Of a DNA stretch of 56,315 bases, positions 40,891 to 49,608 are shown piece by piece (the first letter of the stretch is position 1; each line of letters begins with the position of its first letter). The notes under the pieces are model-generated. The model saw only the letters and a list, made by a program, of their open reading frames with translations, ran no database searches and was not told the DNA's origin. A program made the translations under genes and the position numbers. The stretch comes from Adlercreutzia sp. ZJ176 (lineage in GTDB: Bacteria; Actinomycetota; Coriobacteriia; Coriobacteriales; Eggerthellaceae). The stretch lies in assembly GCF_011038975.1 (NCBI RefSeq), contig NZ_JAAKEC010000019.1, positions 1-56,315 on the forward strand, written 5' to 3'.

Positions 40891-41217
40891 CTCTTTCCCT
40901 TCAATCGTAGTTTGGCGCCGAGGCGCCCTTCCTTGCCGCTTGCGCGGCTTTCCTCACCTTAGGGAGGTGCCCCCTTTCTCACGCTCTCTATAGTTCCTCC
41001 TCTCCTGTTCATTTCTCATACTGCATCTATTTCTCACCAAGGCTTTCGCCTGGTCAATTTCTCTTTCTGCGCACATCGCGCGGGTGCTTGCCACGGCCCT
41101 AGCGGTTCACACGGATCGCGTAGATCGCACCAGCCGAGCCTTCGCGACTCATGCCCGCGCAGTCTTTCGCCCGCCTGGACTTGCGCCCGCCCGAGCCTTC
41201 GCCCGCCTAGCTTTCGC
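40891..41217. other. Intergenic region upstream of the backbone pilin
   Basis: The 327 bp hold two short hairpins near the pilin start (GGCGCCGAGGCGCC and AAGCCGCTTGCGCGGCTT, 40914-40956) and a set of degenerate GCCTTCGCCCGCC-type units at 41130-41215. A separate pilin promoter or RNA-processing site is plausible; CTATAGTTCC at 40988 is a weak candidate element. No gene is seen. Confidence 0.5.
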
Positions 41218-41832
41218 CTAATTCACTGGCCCGAACCGGTTGAGCGGCCAGACGCGAAGTGCCAGCTTGCCGACCATGTCGTCGGGCGACACGCACCCGA
41301 TCTGGCTGCTGCGGCTATCCACGCTCGTTTGGCGATGGTCGCCCATCACGAAGTGTTTGCCGTCGGGCACCTGGAACGGCAGTCTGATGTCGCACGTCCC
41401 GAGCGCCTTGTCGGTTACGTAGGACTCGTCCAGCTCCTCCCCGTTCACCGACACGTTGCCGTCCTTGTCAATGTCCACCCAGTCGCCCGGGCCCGCGATC
41501 ACGCGCTTCACCAGCACGTTGTTGTTGTGGTAGAACGCCACCACGTCGCCCTGCTGCAGGTCGCTCACGCCCAGCGTCATCACCACGTCGCCGTCTTCCA
41601 GCGTGTCGGTCATGGACGAGCCGCTGATCACCAGCGTGGGCAGCATCAGCACCGCCGCGAGCACCGCCACCGCCGCAACCACCACCAGACCCAAGATTGT
41701 GCTGGTCGTGATGCGGCGCTTGGTCTGCCGGCTTCGCTCGCGCTCGAGCTCGGCTTTCACCGATTCGGTGTTCACGAACACCGCCTGGCACGTGATCTCA
41801 GCCGGGGTCACCGCCTGTCCGTCGTCGCTCAC
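41218..41832 (-). CDS. LepB-type signal peptidase I (S26A)
   Basis: The 204-aa product has a cytoplasmic N-terminus, one membrane helix (about 45-68), catalytic Ser in S-G-S-S-M (about 71-75), catalytic Lys in L-V-K-R-V-I (about 109), and the G-D-H-R-x-x-S-x-D-S-R box near 170. This Ser/Lys type is distinct from the Ser/His SipW type at the other end of the locus. Many pilus loci carry a dedicated LepB that helps pilin assembly. It overlaps the upstream coiled-coil gene by 4 bp (ATGA). Confidence 0.92.
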   Translation of the reverse strand: MSDDGQAVTPAEITCQAVFVNTESVKAELERERSRQTKRRITTSTILGLVVVAAVAVLAAVLMLPTLVISGSSMTDTLEDGDVVMTLGVSDLQQGDVVAFYHNNNVLVKRVIAGPGDWVDIDKDGNVSVNGEELDESYVTDKALGTCDIRLPFQVPDGKHFVMGDHRQTSVDSRSSQIGCVSPDDMVGKLALRVWPLNRFGPVN

Positions 41833-42833
41833 GCATCAGCCGCCTTCGAGCTGTTGCCCGCCCGGCTTTCGCCGGCGGGCGGGGCGGGAGATACGGGGGA
41901 TGGCTCATCCTGGTTCTGGCTCCCGTCGGCCGCTTGCGCGAGCGTTTCCGCTTCTTGGCTGCCACCAGCCGCAGCCCACGTTGCTGCGTCCCGCTCCCTT
42001 TCGGGAGAGGTAGTCGCTGCTGAACGGGCAGGCTGGCCGTCAAGATCCCCACACACCTCTTGCAAGCTGGCGATATACCAGTCCGCCGTGGCGTTGAACG
42101 CCTCGAGCGCGCTGCGCACGCCCTTGGCCGCGTTCGTGATAATTCGCGCGTGCCTCTGCTCTTCTTCCTTCGACACCTCCAGTTCATCAAGTCGCGCCTG
42201 CATCAGCGCGATACGCTTGTCCTTATCATCAAGGCGCCCTTTCAGGCGCTCGATTTGCTCGTCCTTGGCGTCGAGCTTCTCGCGCAGCCGCGCGTTCAGG
42301 CTGGTGCAGCGCTCGAACTCGTCCGCGACGTCGCGCAGGTAGTCCTGCAGGCGCTCGGCGTCCTTGCTCTGCGTCAGCAGCAGCTGCAGCAGGTCCTCGC
42401 GGCTGAGACGCGACAGGTCGCGCGACTTCGTGACGATGACGTTCTCCAGGGAGGGAGCCGTCATGGCTTGCTCGGTTGCCAGATCCGCCGGTTGGCCACC
42501 GTCCGACCATTTAGCCGCTGGTTGCACCAGCCGATCAGCGTCCGACCACTCGGCCGTTGGCTGCATCTTGGGTGCAGAGAGAGCGTCCACAGGCGGTACG
42601 TCGCCCGCCTGCGTCTCAGCCGTCGGCGCATCACTCGCCCACGCCTCGACCACAGGGAGGGTGGTCGATGGCTCTGCGTCAGCCTCCGGCCGCACCTCAG
42701 GTTCAGGTAAAACGGCTACGGACGGCGCATCAGCCAGCTGCGAATCGGACGCCTGGCCATCACGCTCTTGCGACCCGGCCACCCGCACATCAACCGCATC
42801 GGTCGCCTTTCTCTTCCTGTCGAACAATCCCAT
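41829..42833 (-). CDS. Coiled-coil protein of unknown function in the pilus locus
   Basis: The 334-aa product has no signal peptide or membrane helix. It starts M-G-L-F-D-R-K-R-K. An acidic disordered region (about 10-130) is followed by a long coiled coil (about 150-235, with heptads such as L-R-E-K-L-D-A-K-D-E-Q-I-E-R-L) and a Ser/Ala/Gln-rich tail. The M-G-L-F-D-R-K opening is seen in cytoplasmic actinobacterial division or scaffold proteins, which is only a weak hint. It is translationally coupled to LepB, so a cytoplasmic scaffold role in pilus assembly is possible. Confidence 0.72.
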   Translation of the reverse strand: MGLFDRKRKATDAVDVRVAGSQERDGQASDSQLADAPSVAVLPEPEVRPEADAEPSTTLPVVEAWASDAPTAETQAGDVPPVDALSAPKMQPTAEWSDADRLVQPAAKWSDGGQPADLATEQAMTAPSLENVIVTKSRDLSRLSREDLLQLLLTQSKDAERLQDYLRDVADEFERCTSLNARLREKLDAKDEQIERLKGRLDDKDKRIALMQARLDELEVSKEEEQRHARIITNAAKGVRSALEAFNATADWYIASLQEVCGDLDGQPARSAATTSPERERDAATWAAAGGSQEAETLAQAADGSQNQDEPSPVSPAPPAGESRAGNSSKAADA

Positions 42834-42947
42834 GGGCACTCTCACCTCCGTTCCCTGTTTCCTGCGCTTTTACCGAAGTTGACATGGCTATCGCCAACGC
42901 TCGAATTCTGAGCGCATACATTTGTTTGCTTTTTCACTAGATTTGCG

Positions 42948-45900
42948 CTAGACGCGCACGCCTCGTCGTCGCTTCGCCGCGATCCCCACGCCCGCGCACG
43001 TCATCAACGCCACACCCAAACCAACATAAACGCTGGTGCCCGAGCCACCCGTTTCAGGCAGCACAACGCCCGCTTTGTTTACAACCTTGACTATGGGAAC
43101 TGTCTTGGTCGTGCCGTTGGCACCTGTGATGGTGGCCGTTTCAGATTCCAGTTCCGTTCCGACTGATTGAGGCGTGCCCGTTGAGTCCGTATACGTTTCG
43201 TCGGTGCTCGCATCTATCGTTTTGGTGCCCACAATCTCACCGTTTTCGGTGCCATGTGCAAGTTCGATGGTGACAGGTTTCGTGAGCAACGCATGTCCGA
43301 GCGGAGCCTTGGTTTCGACCAAGTAGTATGTGTCACCAAGAACGTCAGTGGGAACCAGGTTTTCGAATGCTAGCTGGCCCTCGATCTTTCCCTCAGACGC
43401 AGCAGGCGTTACTCCCCCATCTGCCTCGACATACGTACCTTCCAACCCATTCACTGCTACGCCTGTCTCACCTTCCCGGGCTTTTCGATAAAGCTTAAAC
43501 TCGGCACCCGCAAGACCAGATTCGGTCACTTTATCGCTCGCTTTATCACTCGTCTTCCACAGAACGAAATCACTGCTTGCCGCCTGTACAACGGGATTAG
43601 GATATTCCTTGGTCTCGATATCTCCGCCATTCTTTTTGTACTTCAGAGTTGCAATGGCGTTCGAATGAAAGCCTGGCTTCTCAGAGCTGGTTGAATGCGC
43701 AGCGTCATAATCCGTGTTCTTATCACCCATAACAGGACTTCCACTAGAGCCACCATCCAGGTAATTGCCTTCCGCCACAGAGTAGTCCTGATAGGCTTTA
43801 GCGGTGGTCTTCACGTTAAATGAAAGGGTGACCTTAGTACCAGGTTCTGGTATGTAGTCTGGCTTGAAGATCGCTTTAACCTTTTTGTCTGCAGAGACGT
43901 AATTGACGGACTGGAGAATGCCCTGGCCTGCGGGCTTAATGCCAGCTGGGCTGGTTTCGTCTTCTGGCCCAAAGAGCACCGTCTCGGTACCCCCAGCATC
44001 CTTCACGATGACCTTAAGATCAGGTTGAGCATCATAGTAGTCAACGTAATCGCTCAAAGTGTCCTCGATGGCAAGATCAGAGTACATGCTGTCATACATC
44101 ACTCTAGTGATGGCTGCTTTTAGCGAGTTTTCATCATCCGCTGGATAATAGTTTTGCGTGCCAGCCATTTCCTCTAAGATATTATGCCCTTTATATTCTT
44201 TAATTTCTGACGCAATGCTGATGGTATAAACAGCAAGATTTTCACGACTTTTTATGTACTGGTCAAAATAGGCTAGGGATTGCTCGTACTCTTCTCTCCC
44301 ATAGTTACTGCCATCACCTAACTTGTATGTGGAGCTGTATATATCTGTAAGGTAATATGTAGGCTCACCATCGGACATAAACAATACTTTTTTCTTATGG
44401 CCATTCGCTTTGATCTGTTCGTTGTCCAATTCTTTTCCAGCTTGAATAAACCCCGCACAGTAATGGGTTCCGTTTTTATCTTGTCCAGCGACATCAACAT
44501 AACCAGCATTTTTCGTCCATTGCAGCAGCGTACCAGCGTCATAATTGGTATTTATGTCGTAGGGCTCGTAGTACTCCCATCGACCCTGGAAGTTCACTAC
44601 TGCAACATTGTTATTCGGATTCGCAGAAAGAAACTGATATATCAATCCGTCTTTCTTTTTCTCTTCGAATTCATTTTCGTTATCCGTGCCATTCAAAAGC
44701 TGTCGAACTGCTTCATCTCGTCGGATAGAGGTTCCATCTGCATTTTTCATGGATTCCTGCATGCTGCCGGACTGGTCGACGACTATCAGCAGGTCGAGGG
44801 GTTCAGTCTGAGGGCTGAGCTCGGCGGTCAAATTCAGACGGTAGAGGTCTGTCTTGTCGATGGGATTGCCTTGGGCGTCGGTCGCCTCATCGAGAGTTGT
44901 ATCGGTGTTATCCACACCGTCACGGAAGGCGTCGATGGTTTTGTTCCATGTAAGCGTTCCGTCGGTATTGGTAGTCGGGATGTCAGGAGTAACAAGCTTA
45001 TCTCCCTCTACCTGAATGACAGGATGCTCGTATTCAACTGGTGGTTGCTCTGTTCCACCTGACGTAAAGCTGACGGTAGCCTTGTCATTCGAGTGGAAAC
45101 CCGGCTTATTTGAGCTAGTAGCATTTGTGCCGTAATCGGTCTTGTCATTACCTGTGATGTCGCCGTATGTATTATCGGTCGCATAGTCATCATATGCTTT
45201 GTTCGTAGCCACCACGTTAAAGGAAAGAGCGTAGGTGCATCCGGATTCAACCTCATAATCCTGCTTAAACTTTGCTACTACTTTCCTTGAACTGGGGTAA
45301 TATGCCACACTTTCCAGCTTGTCCTGGCCGGCGGTCGTAATGCCAATATTGCCATTCTCGTCGCGACCATAGAGCAGCGTTTCTTGACCCCCAGCATTTT
45401 TCATGACAACCTGAAGGTCAGGTTGGCCGTTGTAGTAGTCAACATACTCGCTCAGGGTGTCTTCTATCTTCAGATTGGTGGCATATGCGCCCATGACGGA
45501 CTCTAGCAAGTCTTTTTCCAGCTCATCCTTATTGCTGGCGGGAAGATATCGCCCGCCGCTCGCATTCGCCATTTCCTTCAGCGTTGCGTCTTCACCAGGC
45601 AACGCTGAACCTCTACCGGTAAAAATACCGACAGTGTAGACATCAACGGTATTATTATTTGGCCAGAATGTGTTTGCAAAGTACTTCTTGGTTTCGTCTT
45701 TGCTGGGCCCTGTCACGTCGGGATTCATATATCCGTACCCGCCGCCTTCTTTTTCTCCTTTTTCAACGTCGCCGGTTGGGTAGTAAATCGTCGGAACACC
45801 GTCAGAAATGAAGATCAACGCTTTTTTATTATTCGCCGTCGATTGCTTGAATAAATCCTCTGCTTTCTTCAATCCGGCTATATAGTTGGTGTAATGATCC

Positions 45901-48185
45901 CCTGTTGGCACCAGTATCGGTAGTCCATTTACCTCTTCCCATTTCGTTCGTAATTCTTTTGCTTGCACGTTTACTGGATCACATGTGCCAGATACCCAAC
46001 CTCCATCGGCGTTATCTTTATTCTTGCTTAACGGTTCTACATCTGTTAGATATCCCGTTGTATCCGCATCTCCAAAAAAGCCCACAACTGCAACTCGGTT
46101 CATTTCATTCATACTCAAAAAGCCGTTGATGATTCCTTTATCAGCGCCTGTATCGTTCAGGATCTCCTCAACCGCGACGTCCCTTCTTTTCCGATCCCCC
46201 ATGTCGTTGCCGCTCATGCTGCTCGACTCGTCCACAACGATCACGAGGTCAATGCCTTGCGTTTCAGTCTTCAGAGTGGCGTCCAGATAGAGACGGTAGA
46301 GGTCCTTTTTTTGTTCGGTAGGAGTTTTGTTGTCCAAATCCGTGTCGGGATTGTCCGCACCTGTATCATCGCGGAGAGCGTCGATGGTCTTTTTATGCGA
46401 AGTCAGCTTTGCAACGTTTTTGTTAGCAGAAGCAGCTCGGCCGCTCGCGCCAACTCCACCGCCCGCATTCAGCACTTGCGGCTTCATGAACATATCGGAG
46501 AAGCTGTTTAGAGTAAAGCTGATGTCTTGGCCATCGTTGTTGTTGGTGGTTTCTGCCTGCACCGTTTCCAGCTCGTCGCCAAAATGGACGATTTCATAGG
46601 TTATATCTTGCTGCTGACCAGCGCAGCTAATGGTCACCGCAACCGGCGCAGCGGGCTCCACTTCCTGGACCCCCACATAAAAGCCCACATCAAACAGGCG
46701 GATACCATCAGCGGGATCAGCTTCCCAACCGTATTGCGCGGCAGCCTCGGCGTAGCGCTGCTGGTAGTGTCCTGAATCCTTCGCGTATTCGGTAGCCCGC
46801 AGCTCAGCACCCTCGGGCAGCTGAGCCTCAGGCTCATAAACCGCCTTCACGGTGTATCCCTCGCCCTGGAAGGTTTGGGTGATTTGGTTATCGCTTTGCG
46901 CCTGGGGCTCGCCAGCGGCCTGGCGGGCATCCATCATTTTTTGCAGCACTTCTGCGTTTTCGGGGACCTCTGCGTAGCCCAGGATGCGCGCGTCAGCGCG
47001 AGCGTAGTCGGTGCGCTGCACTTTGCCGGCGTGGCTTTCTTTGTCTTCCACATCGCCCAGAATTACGCGAATGCGGTCGGGGTTGCTTTGGTCGGCGGGC
47101 AGCAGCGCTTCCACGATGCCAACATGGTCGGCCAAGGCAGTAACTTCCGTATAGGCGGCCGTCACCTGATCTTGTGCTGCTATTTCTGCACTCTGCGCGT
47201 CCTGTGCGGCAGCTTCTTCGGCTTGCGCGGCTTCCGCACCCTGCGCCTCGGCAGCTTCAGCCTGTGCCTGTGCCAGAGCCTGTGCGGCCTGCGTGCGGGC
47301 AGTTGCCACCTTTTGCGCATCTTCGTCCTTCGCGAAGAACACCACGTCACCCGGCTTGGGCTCATAACCACTTTCCACGGGGTGATACGACCCATATTCT
47401 GGACTCTGCAGCGCTTGCGTCCATTCGGCGCATGTCTTGCCGACCGGATAGTCGTTCGCGCCGGCGTAGTGCAGGCAGAAGGCCGCGAAGGACACGCTCC
47501 AGTCGGCATAGGGGGTACCGGCCCACGCGCCGTAGCGGGTGTAGCCCTTCTGCTCGCCTTTTTCGTTCGCAGTGAGGTTTTTCTGGCTTTCGGTGTAGTC
47601 AAGCTGCGACTGCGCAACGGCCACCACATCTTTGGGCCAGGTGCCAGTCAGATTGGCGGGCAGGGTTGCCTCCCAGTCCTTCGCCGTTTCGACGTCGGCC
47701 TTGGCGTCGCCATAGCAGCTTTCGCTGTGGGTGTGCTCGGGGGTGGTGCAGGTGAGGGTCTTCTCGTAGCACGCGTCGGTGTGGGTGTGGCCTGGGGTCT
47801 CGGGTTTTTCGCACACGAGGGTCTGCGTGGACTGAGAGCCTGTTGCCTGCGTGGATCCGGAGGCCGCCGAGGGCGTCTGCGAGGCTTCGAGTGCGGATGT
47901 CGGCGTCTGCGCCTGCGGCTGCGACACCGCGTAGCAGCCGTTCGCTATCGAGTGCGTGTGAGCTTCCAGCTCCTCCTGCCCGCACTTCAGCGTCTTCTCG
48001 TAGCAGGCGTCGCCGTGGGCGTGCTCGACGAACCCGCAGGTGGGGTCCCCCGTCATGGCAATGCCCGTGTTCTTCAGCACCCAGAACACGCCGAGAACGA
48101 CAAAAACCGCAGCGAACGCCGCCACGGTAAGCGCGATCCTTTGCAGTTTTCTGTTCTCGCGAGCAGCCTCCAGATAAGCCCGCAT
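42948..48185 (-). CDS. Giant pilus tip adhesin with twin VWA domains and LPETG anchor
   Basis: The 1745-aa product has an N-terminal membrane helix (about 13-37). Cys/His repeats of the type E-H-x-H-x-x-x-C-Y-x-K-T-L-x-C follow (four half-copies, about 45-170). Next is a CHAP/NlpC-like domain (about 200-400) whose catalytic Cys is replaced by Ser (A-D-W-S-V-S-F near residue 225), with an Ala/Gln-rich insertion. Two VWA domains carry intact MIDAS motifs, D-E-S-S-S (about 650) and D-Q-S-G-S (about 1132). A Cna-B/SpaA domain (about 1555-1650) and L-P-E-T-G-G, a helix and R-R-R-G (about 1709 onward) close it. VWA-MIDAS tip proteins bind host matrix. The ATG at 48185 is preferred (GAAGGTGG upstream); GTG 48221 is possible. 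The central VWA part is lower in GC than the ends. Confidence 0.88.
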   Translation of the reverse strand: MRAYLEAARENRKLQRIALTVAAFAAVFVVLGVFWVLKNTGIAMTGDPTCGFVEHAHGDACYEKTLKCGQEELEAHTHSIANGCYAVSQPQAQTPTSALEASQTPSAASGSTQATGSQSTQTLVCEKPETPGHTHTDACYEKTLTCTTPEHTHSESCYGDAKADVETAKDWEATLPANLTGTWPKDVVAVAQSQLDYTESQKNLTANEKGEQKGYTRYGAWAGTPYADWSVSFAAFCLHYAGANDYPVGKTCAEWTQALQSPEYGSYHPVESGYEPKPGDVVFFAKDEDAQKVATARTQAAQALAQAQAEAAEAQGAEAAQAEEAAAQDAQSAEIAAQDQVTAAYTEVTALADHVGIVEALLPADQSNPDRIRVILGDVEDKESHAGKVQRTDYARADARILGYAEVPENAEVLQKMMDARQAAGEPQAQSDNQITQTFQGEGYTVKAVYEPEAQLPEGAELRATEYAKDSGHYQQRYAEAAAQYGWEADPADGIRLFDVGFYVGVQEVEPAAPVAVTISCAGQQQDITYEIVHFGDELETVQAETTNNNDGQDISFTLNSFSDMFMKPQVLNAGGGVGASGRAASANKNVAKLTSHKKTIDALRDDTGADNPDTDLDNKTPTEQKKDLYRLYLDATLKTETQGIDLVIVVDESSSMSGNDMGDRKRRDVAVEEILNDTGADKGIINGFLSMNEMNRVAVVGFFGDADTTGYLTDVEPLSKNKDNADGGWVSGTCDPVNVQAKELRTKWEEVNGLPILVPTGDHYTNYIAGLKKAEDLFKQSTANNKKALIFISDGVPTIYYPTGDVEKGEKEGGGYGYMNPDVTGPSKDETKKYFANTFWPNNNTVDVYTVGIFTGRGSALPGEDATLKEMANASGGRYLPASNKDELEKDLLESVMGAYATNLKIEDTLSEYVDYYNGQPDLQVVMKNAGGQETLLYGRDENGNIGITTAGQDKLESVAYYPSSRKVVAKFKQDYEVESGCTYALSFNVVATNKAYDDYATDNTYGDITGNDKTDYGTNATSSNKPGFHSNDKATVSFTSGGTEQPPVEYEHPVIQVEGDKLVTPDIPTTNTDGTLTWNKTIDAFRDGVDNTDTTLDEATDAQGNPIDKTDLYRLNLTAELSPQTEPLDLLIVVDQSGSMQESMKNADGTSIRRDEAVRQLLNGTDNENEFEEKKKDGLIYQFLSANPNNNVAVVNFQGRWEYYEPYDINTNYDAGTLLQWTKNAGYVDVAGQDKNGTHYCAGFIQAGKELDNEQIKANGHKKKVLFMSDGEPTYYLTDIYSSTYKLGDGSNYGREEYEQSLAYFDQYIKSRENLAVYTISIASEIKEYKGHNILEEMAGTQNYYPADDENSLKAAITRVMYDSMYSDLAIEDTLSDYVDYYDAQPDLKVIVKDAGGTETVLFGPEDETSPAGIKPAGQGILQSVNYVSADKKVKAIFKPDYIPEPGTKVTLSFNVKTTAKAYQDYSVAEGNYLDGGSSGSPVMGDKNTDYDAAHSTSSEKPGFHSNAIATLKYKKNGGDIETKEYPNPVVQAASSDFVLWKTSDKASDKVTESGLAGAEFKLYRKAREGETGVAVNGLEGTYVEADGGVTPAASEGKIEGQLAFENLVPTDVLGDTYYLVETKAPLGHALLTKPVTIELAHGTENGEIVGTKTIDASTDETYTDSTGTPQSVGTELESETATITGANGTTKTVPIVKVVNKAGVVLPETGGSGTSVYVGLGVALMTCAGVGIAAKRRRGVRV

Positions 48186-48381
48186 GGCACCCAACCACCT
48201 TCGTACTCCACGCCAGCGCACCTGCGACCAGGGAGTACAGATGCACTTGCGCGCTGACTTGCATGCGCGGCGCGGTCTGGTTCACCGCAAGGCGCTGCTC
48301 GTCCAGCATGTCCAGCGTTATCAGTACCGATGATTGTAAGTTAGATGTTACTCTAAGTCCACAATTGGGGAGTAATTGTAC

Positions 48382-48425
48382 CCCCTCCCCCATTATGGGG
48401 ATTATTTTGTCACCCCTCCCCCATT
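48382..48425. promoter_or_regulatory. 13-bp direct repeats upstream of the pilus locus
   Basis: CCCCTCCCCCATT occurs at 48382-48394 and 48413-48425, spaced by 31 bp (about three helical turns), roughly 200-240 bp ahead of the adhesin start. This is a candidate regulator binding site. Confidence 0.5.
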
Positions 48426-48558
48426 GGGGGGCGCGGGGATGGTGGGGGCGCTGGGAGCGCGGGGTGGTGCGGGACGCCGGGGGCGCGGGGTGGTGCGGAG
48501 GTGCGAAAGCACGGGGAGTGCGGGCGATAGAGAATGTGAGCGATAGAGGGCTTGGGGT

Positions 48559-48606
48559 CAGATCCTTCGACTTCGCGCCCTTCGGGCGCTGCGCTCAGGA
48601 TGACAC
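48559..48606. repeat. Palindromic element, family C, half copy
   Basis: AGATCCTTCGAC...GCGCTCAGGATGACA arm only, with an internal GCGCCCTTCGGGCGC hairpin. Confidence 0.8.
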
Positions 48607-48806
48607 TAAGGGGGGCTTGGAATCTCGCATTGACAGACCGCACGACGAACCACTGCGGCACCGCGCGACGGGCCGTGTGATGGGCTGCCGCTGTCATCTT
48701 ATTTGTAAGGGGCCTGACTGTATTCCCACCGCGTTTTCTGCGTGCTAGAATCGCTCGCGTACCAGCAAAGTCCGCGCGGGCGGCGCTTCGAGAAAGGAGC
48801 GTTGCC

Positions 48807-48932
48807 ATGGTGACAATTCTATATGCCGCTGCTGCGGTCGCCACAATAGCAAACTTCCTTCTGGAGGTTTGGCGAGAACTTCGAACCACGCGAACGGATG
48901 ACGAAGGGAGAAAGGTGCGGGACCAGAGCTAG
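48807..48932 (+). CDS. 41-aa small membrane peptide, possibly type I toxin-like
   Basis: An ATG with a strong AAAGGAG site 8 bp upstream and an extended -10 box (TGCTAGAAT) about 55 bp upstream opens a 41-codon frame. The peptide starts M-V-T-I-L-Y-A-A-A-A-V-A-T-I-A-N-F-L-L, a single membrane helix, then turns charged (E-V-W-R-E-L-R-T-T-R) and polar. The hydrophobic helix plus charged tail resembles Fst/Ldr-type toxins in plan, not in sequence. It lies next to a type II toxin-antitoxin pair. Function unproven. Confidence 0.6.
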   Translation: MVTILYAAAAVATIANFLLEVWRELRTTRTDDEGRKVRDQS

Positions 48933-49195
48933 CTGATCCCGCCATTTCATACACACCTGCGCCGCCCGTACCCCAGTTAAGAATAGACGGGCTTTGCTGG
49001 TACACCCGCATTATAGCAGCGTCGAGCCGCCATGGGAATGCGTCACGGCCCTGTCTTTTTCGCGGATTGCTGGCCGCCGAACACGGCGAGAGCGAAGCGA
49101 GCCACACGGGCCACCATTGGGCGGCGCATCTACCTTGCCAGCATGCGGAGAGGATTGCACTGGCCCCATTTGCTTCCTTTATATACGTATCTAAA

Positions 49196-49211
49196 CCGTG
49201 TTAAAATACGG
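49196..49211 (+). promoter_or_regulatory. Probable promoter/operator of the phd-relE pair
   Basis: CCGT-GTTAAAAT-ACGG is an inverted repeat overlapping a TAAAAT -10-like box, 29 bp before the antitoxin ATG. ATATACGTAT lies just upstream. It fits autoregulation. Confidence 0.5.
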
Positions 49212-49239
49212 ATTAAAAGCAACGAGGAACGGAGCTTTC

Positions 49240-49608
49240 ATGGTAGCTGTGGTAGAAGGAAAGATCGCATTCGGCCGCGACCAGGTGGTCACCTCCACAC
49301 AGGCGAGCAAGAACTTCGGGGAGATGCGCCGCCGCGCCAAGAGCGCGCCGTTGTTCGTCTCTGATCGGAACGACGGGATTGACACCGTGATCGTCGGGTT
49401 TGACGATTTCGAGCAGATGGCGGTTGAGCTCGAGCGCCTGCGGGAGGAGCGCCTCTACGCCATCGCGGCGACGCGGCTGACGGAGGGCGACGCTGACCCC
49501 AATCGCAGGGGGATACCTGTCGAAGAAGCCATCGGGGGCGATGCGTTCGCAAAGCTTGTCGAAGACGAAGTCGCTGATCCCGTCCCCGATTCGGAGCTCT
49601 TCTCATGA
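49240..49608 (+). CDS. Phd/YefM-type antitoxin
   Basis: The 122-aa product has an N-terminal Phd/YefM DNA-binding fold (about 10-75, with T-S-T-Q-A-S-K-N-F-G-E and D-G-I-D-T-V-I-V-G-F-D-D-F) and a C-terminal acidic segment that should bind the toxin. The ATG at 49240 has GGAG upstream; an in-frame upstream ATG (49198) lies before the operator and is unlikely. It overlaps the toxin gene by 4 bp. Confidence 0.87.
   Translation: MVAVVEGKIAFGRDQVVTSTQASKNFGEMRRRAKSAPLFVSDRNDGIDTVIVGFDDFEQMAVELERLREERLYAIAATRLTEGDADPNRRGIPVEEAIGGDAFAKLVEDEVADPVPDSELFS

Larger units (their letters stand above)
48222..48806. other. Upstream region of the pilus locus
   Basis: The region contains the 13-bp direct repeats at 48382-48425, GC-rich near-tandem GGGGCGCGGGGTGGTGCGG units (about 48455-48500), a family C half element (48559-48606), and the promoter of the 41-aa gene (TGCTAGAAT at 48743-48751). 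No other gene is seen. Confidence 0.55.

Noticed and set aside
48745-49107. 120-codon minus-strand frame opposite the 41-aa gene
   Set aside because: Runs antisense across a well-supported promoter and ribosome site; no protein features.
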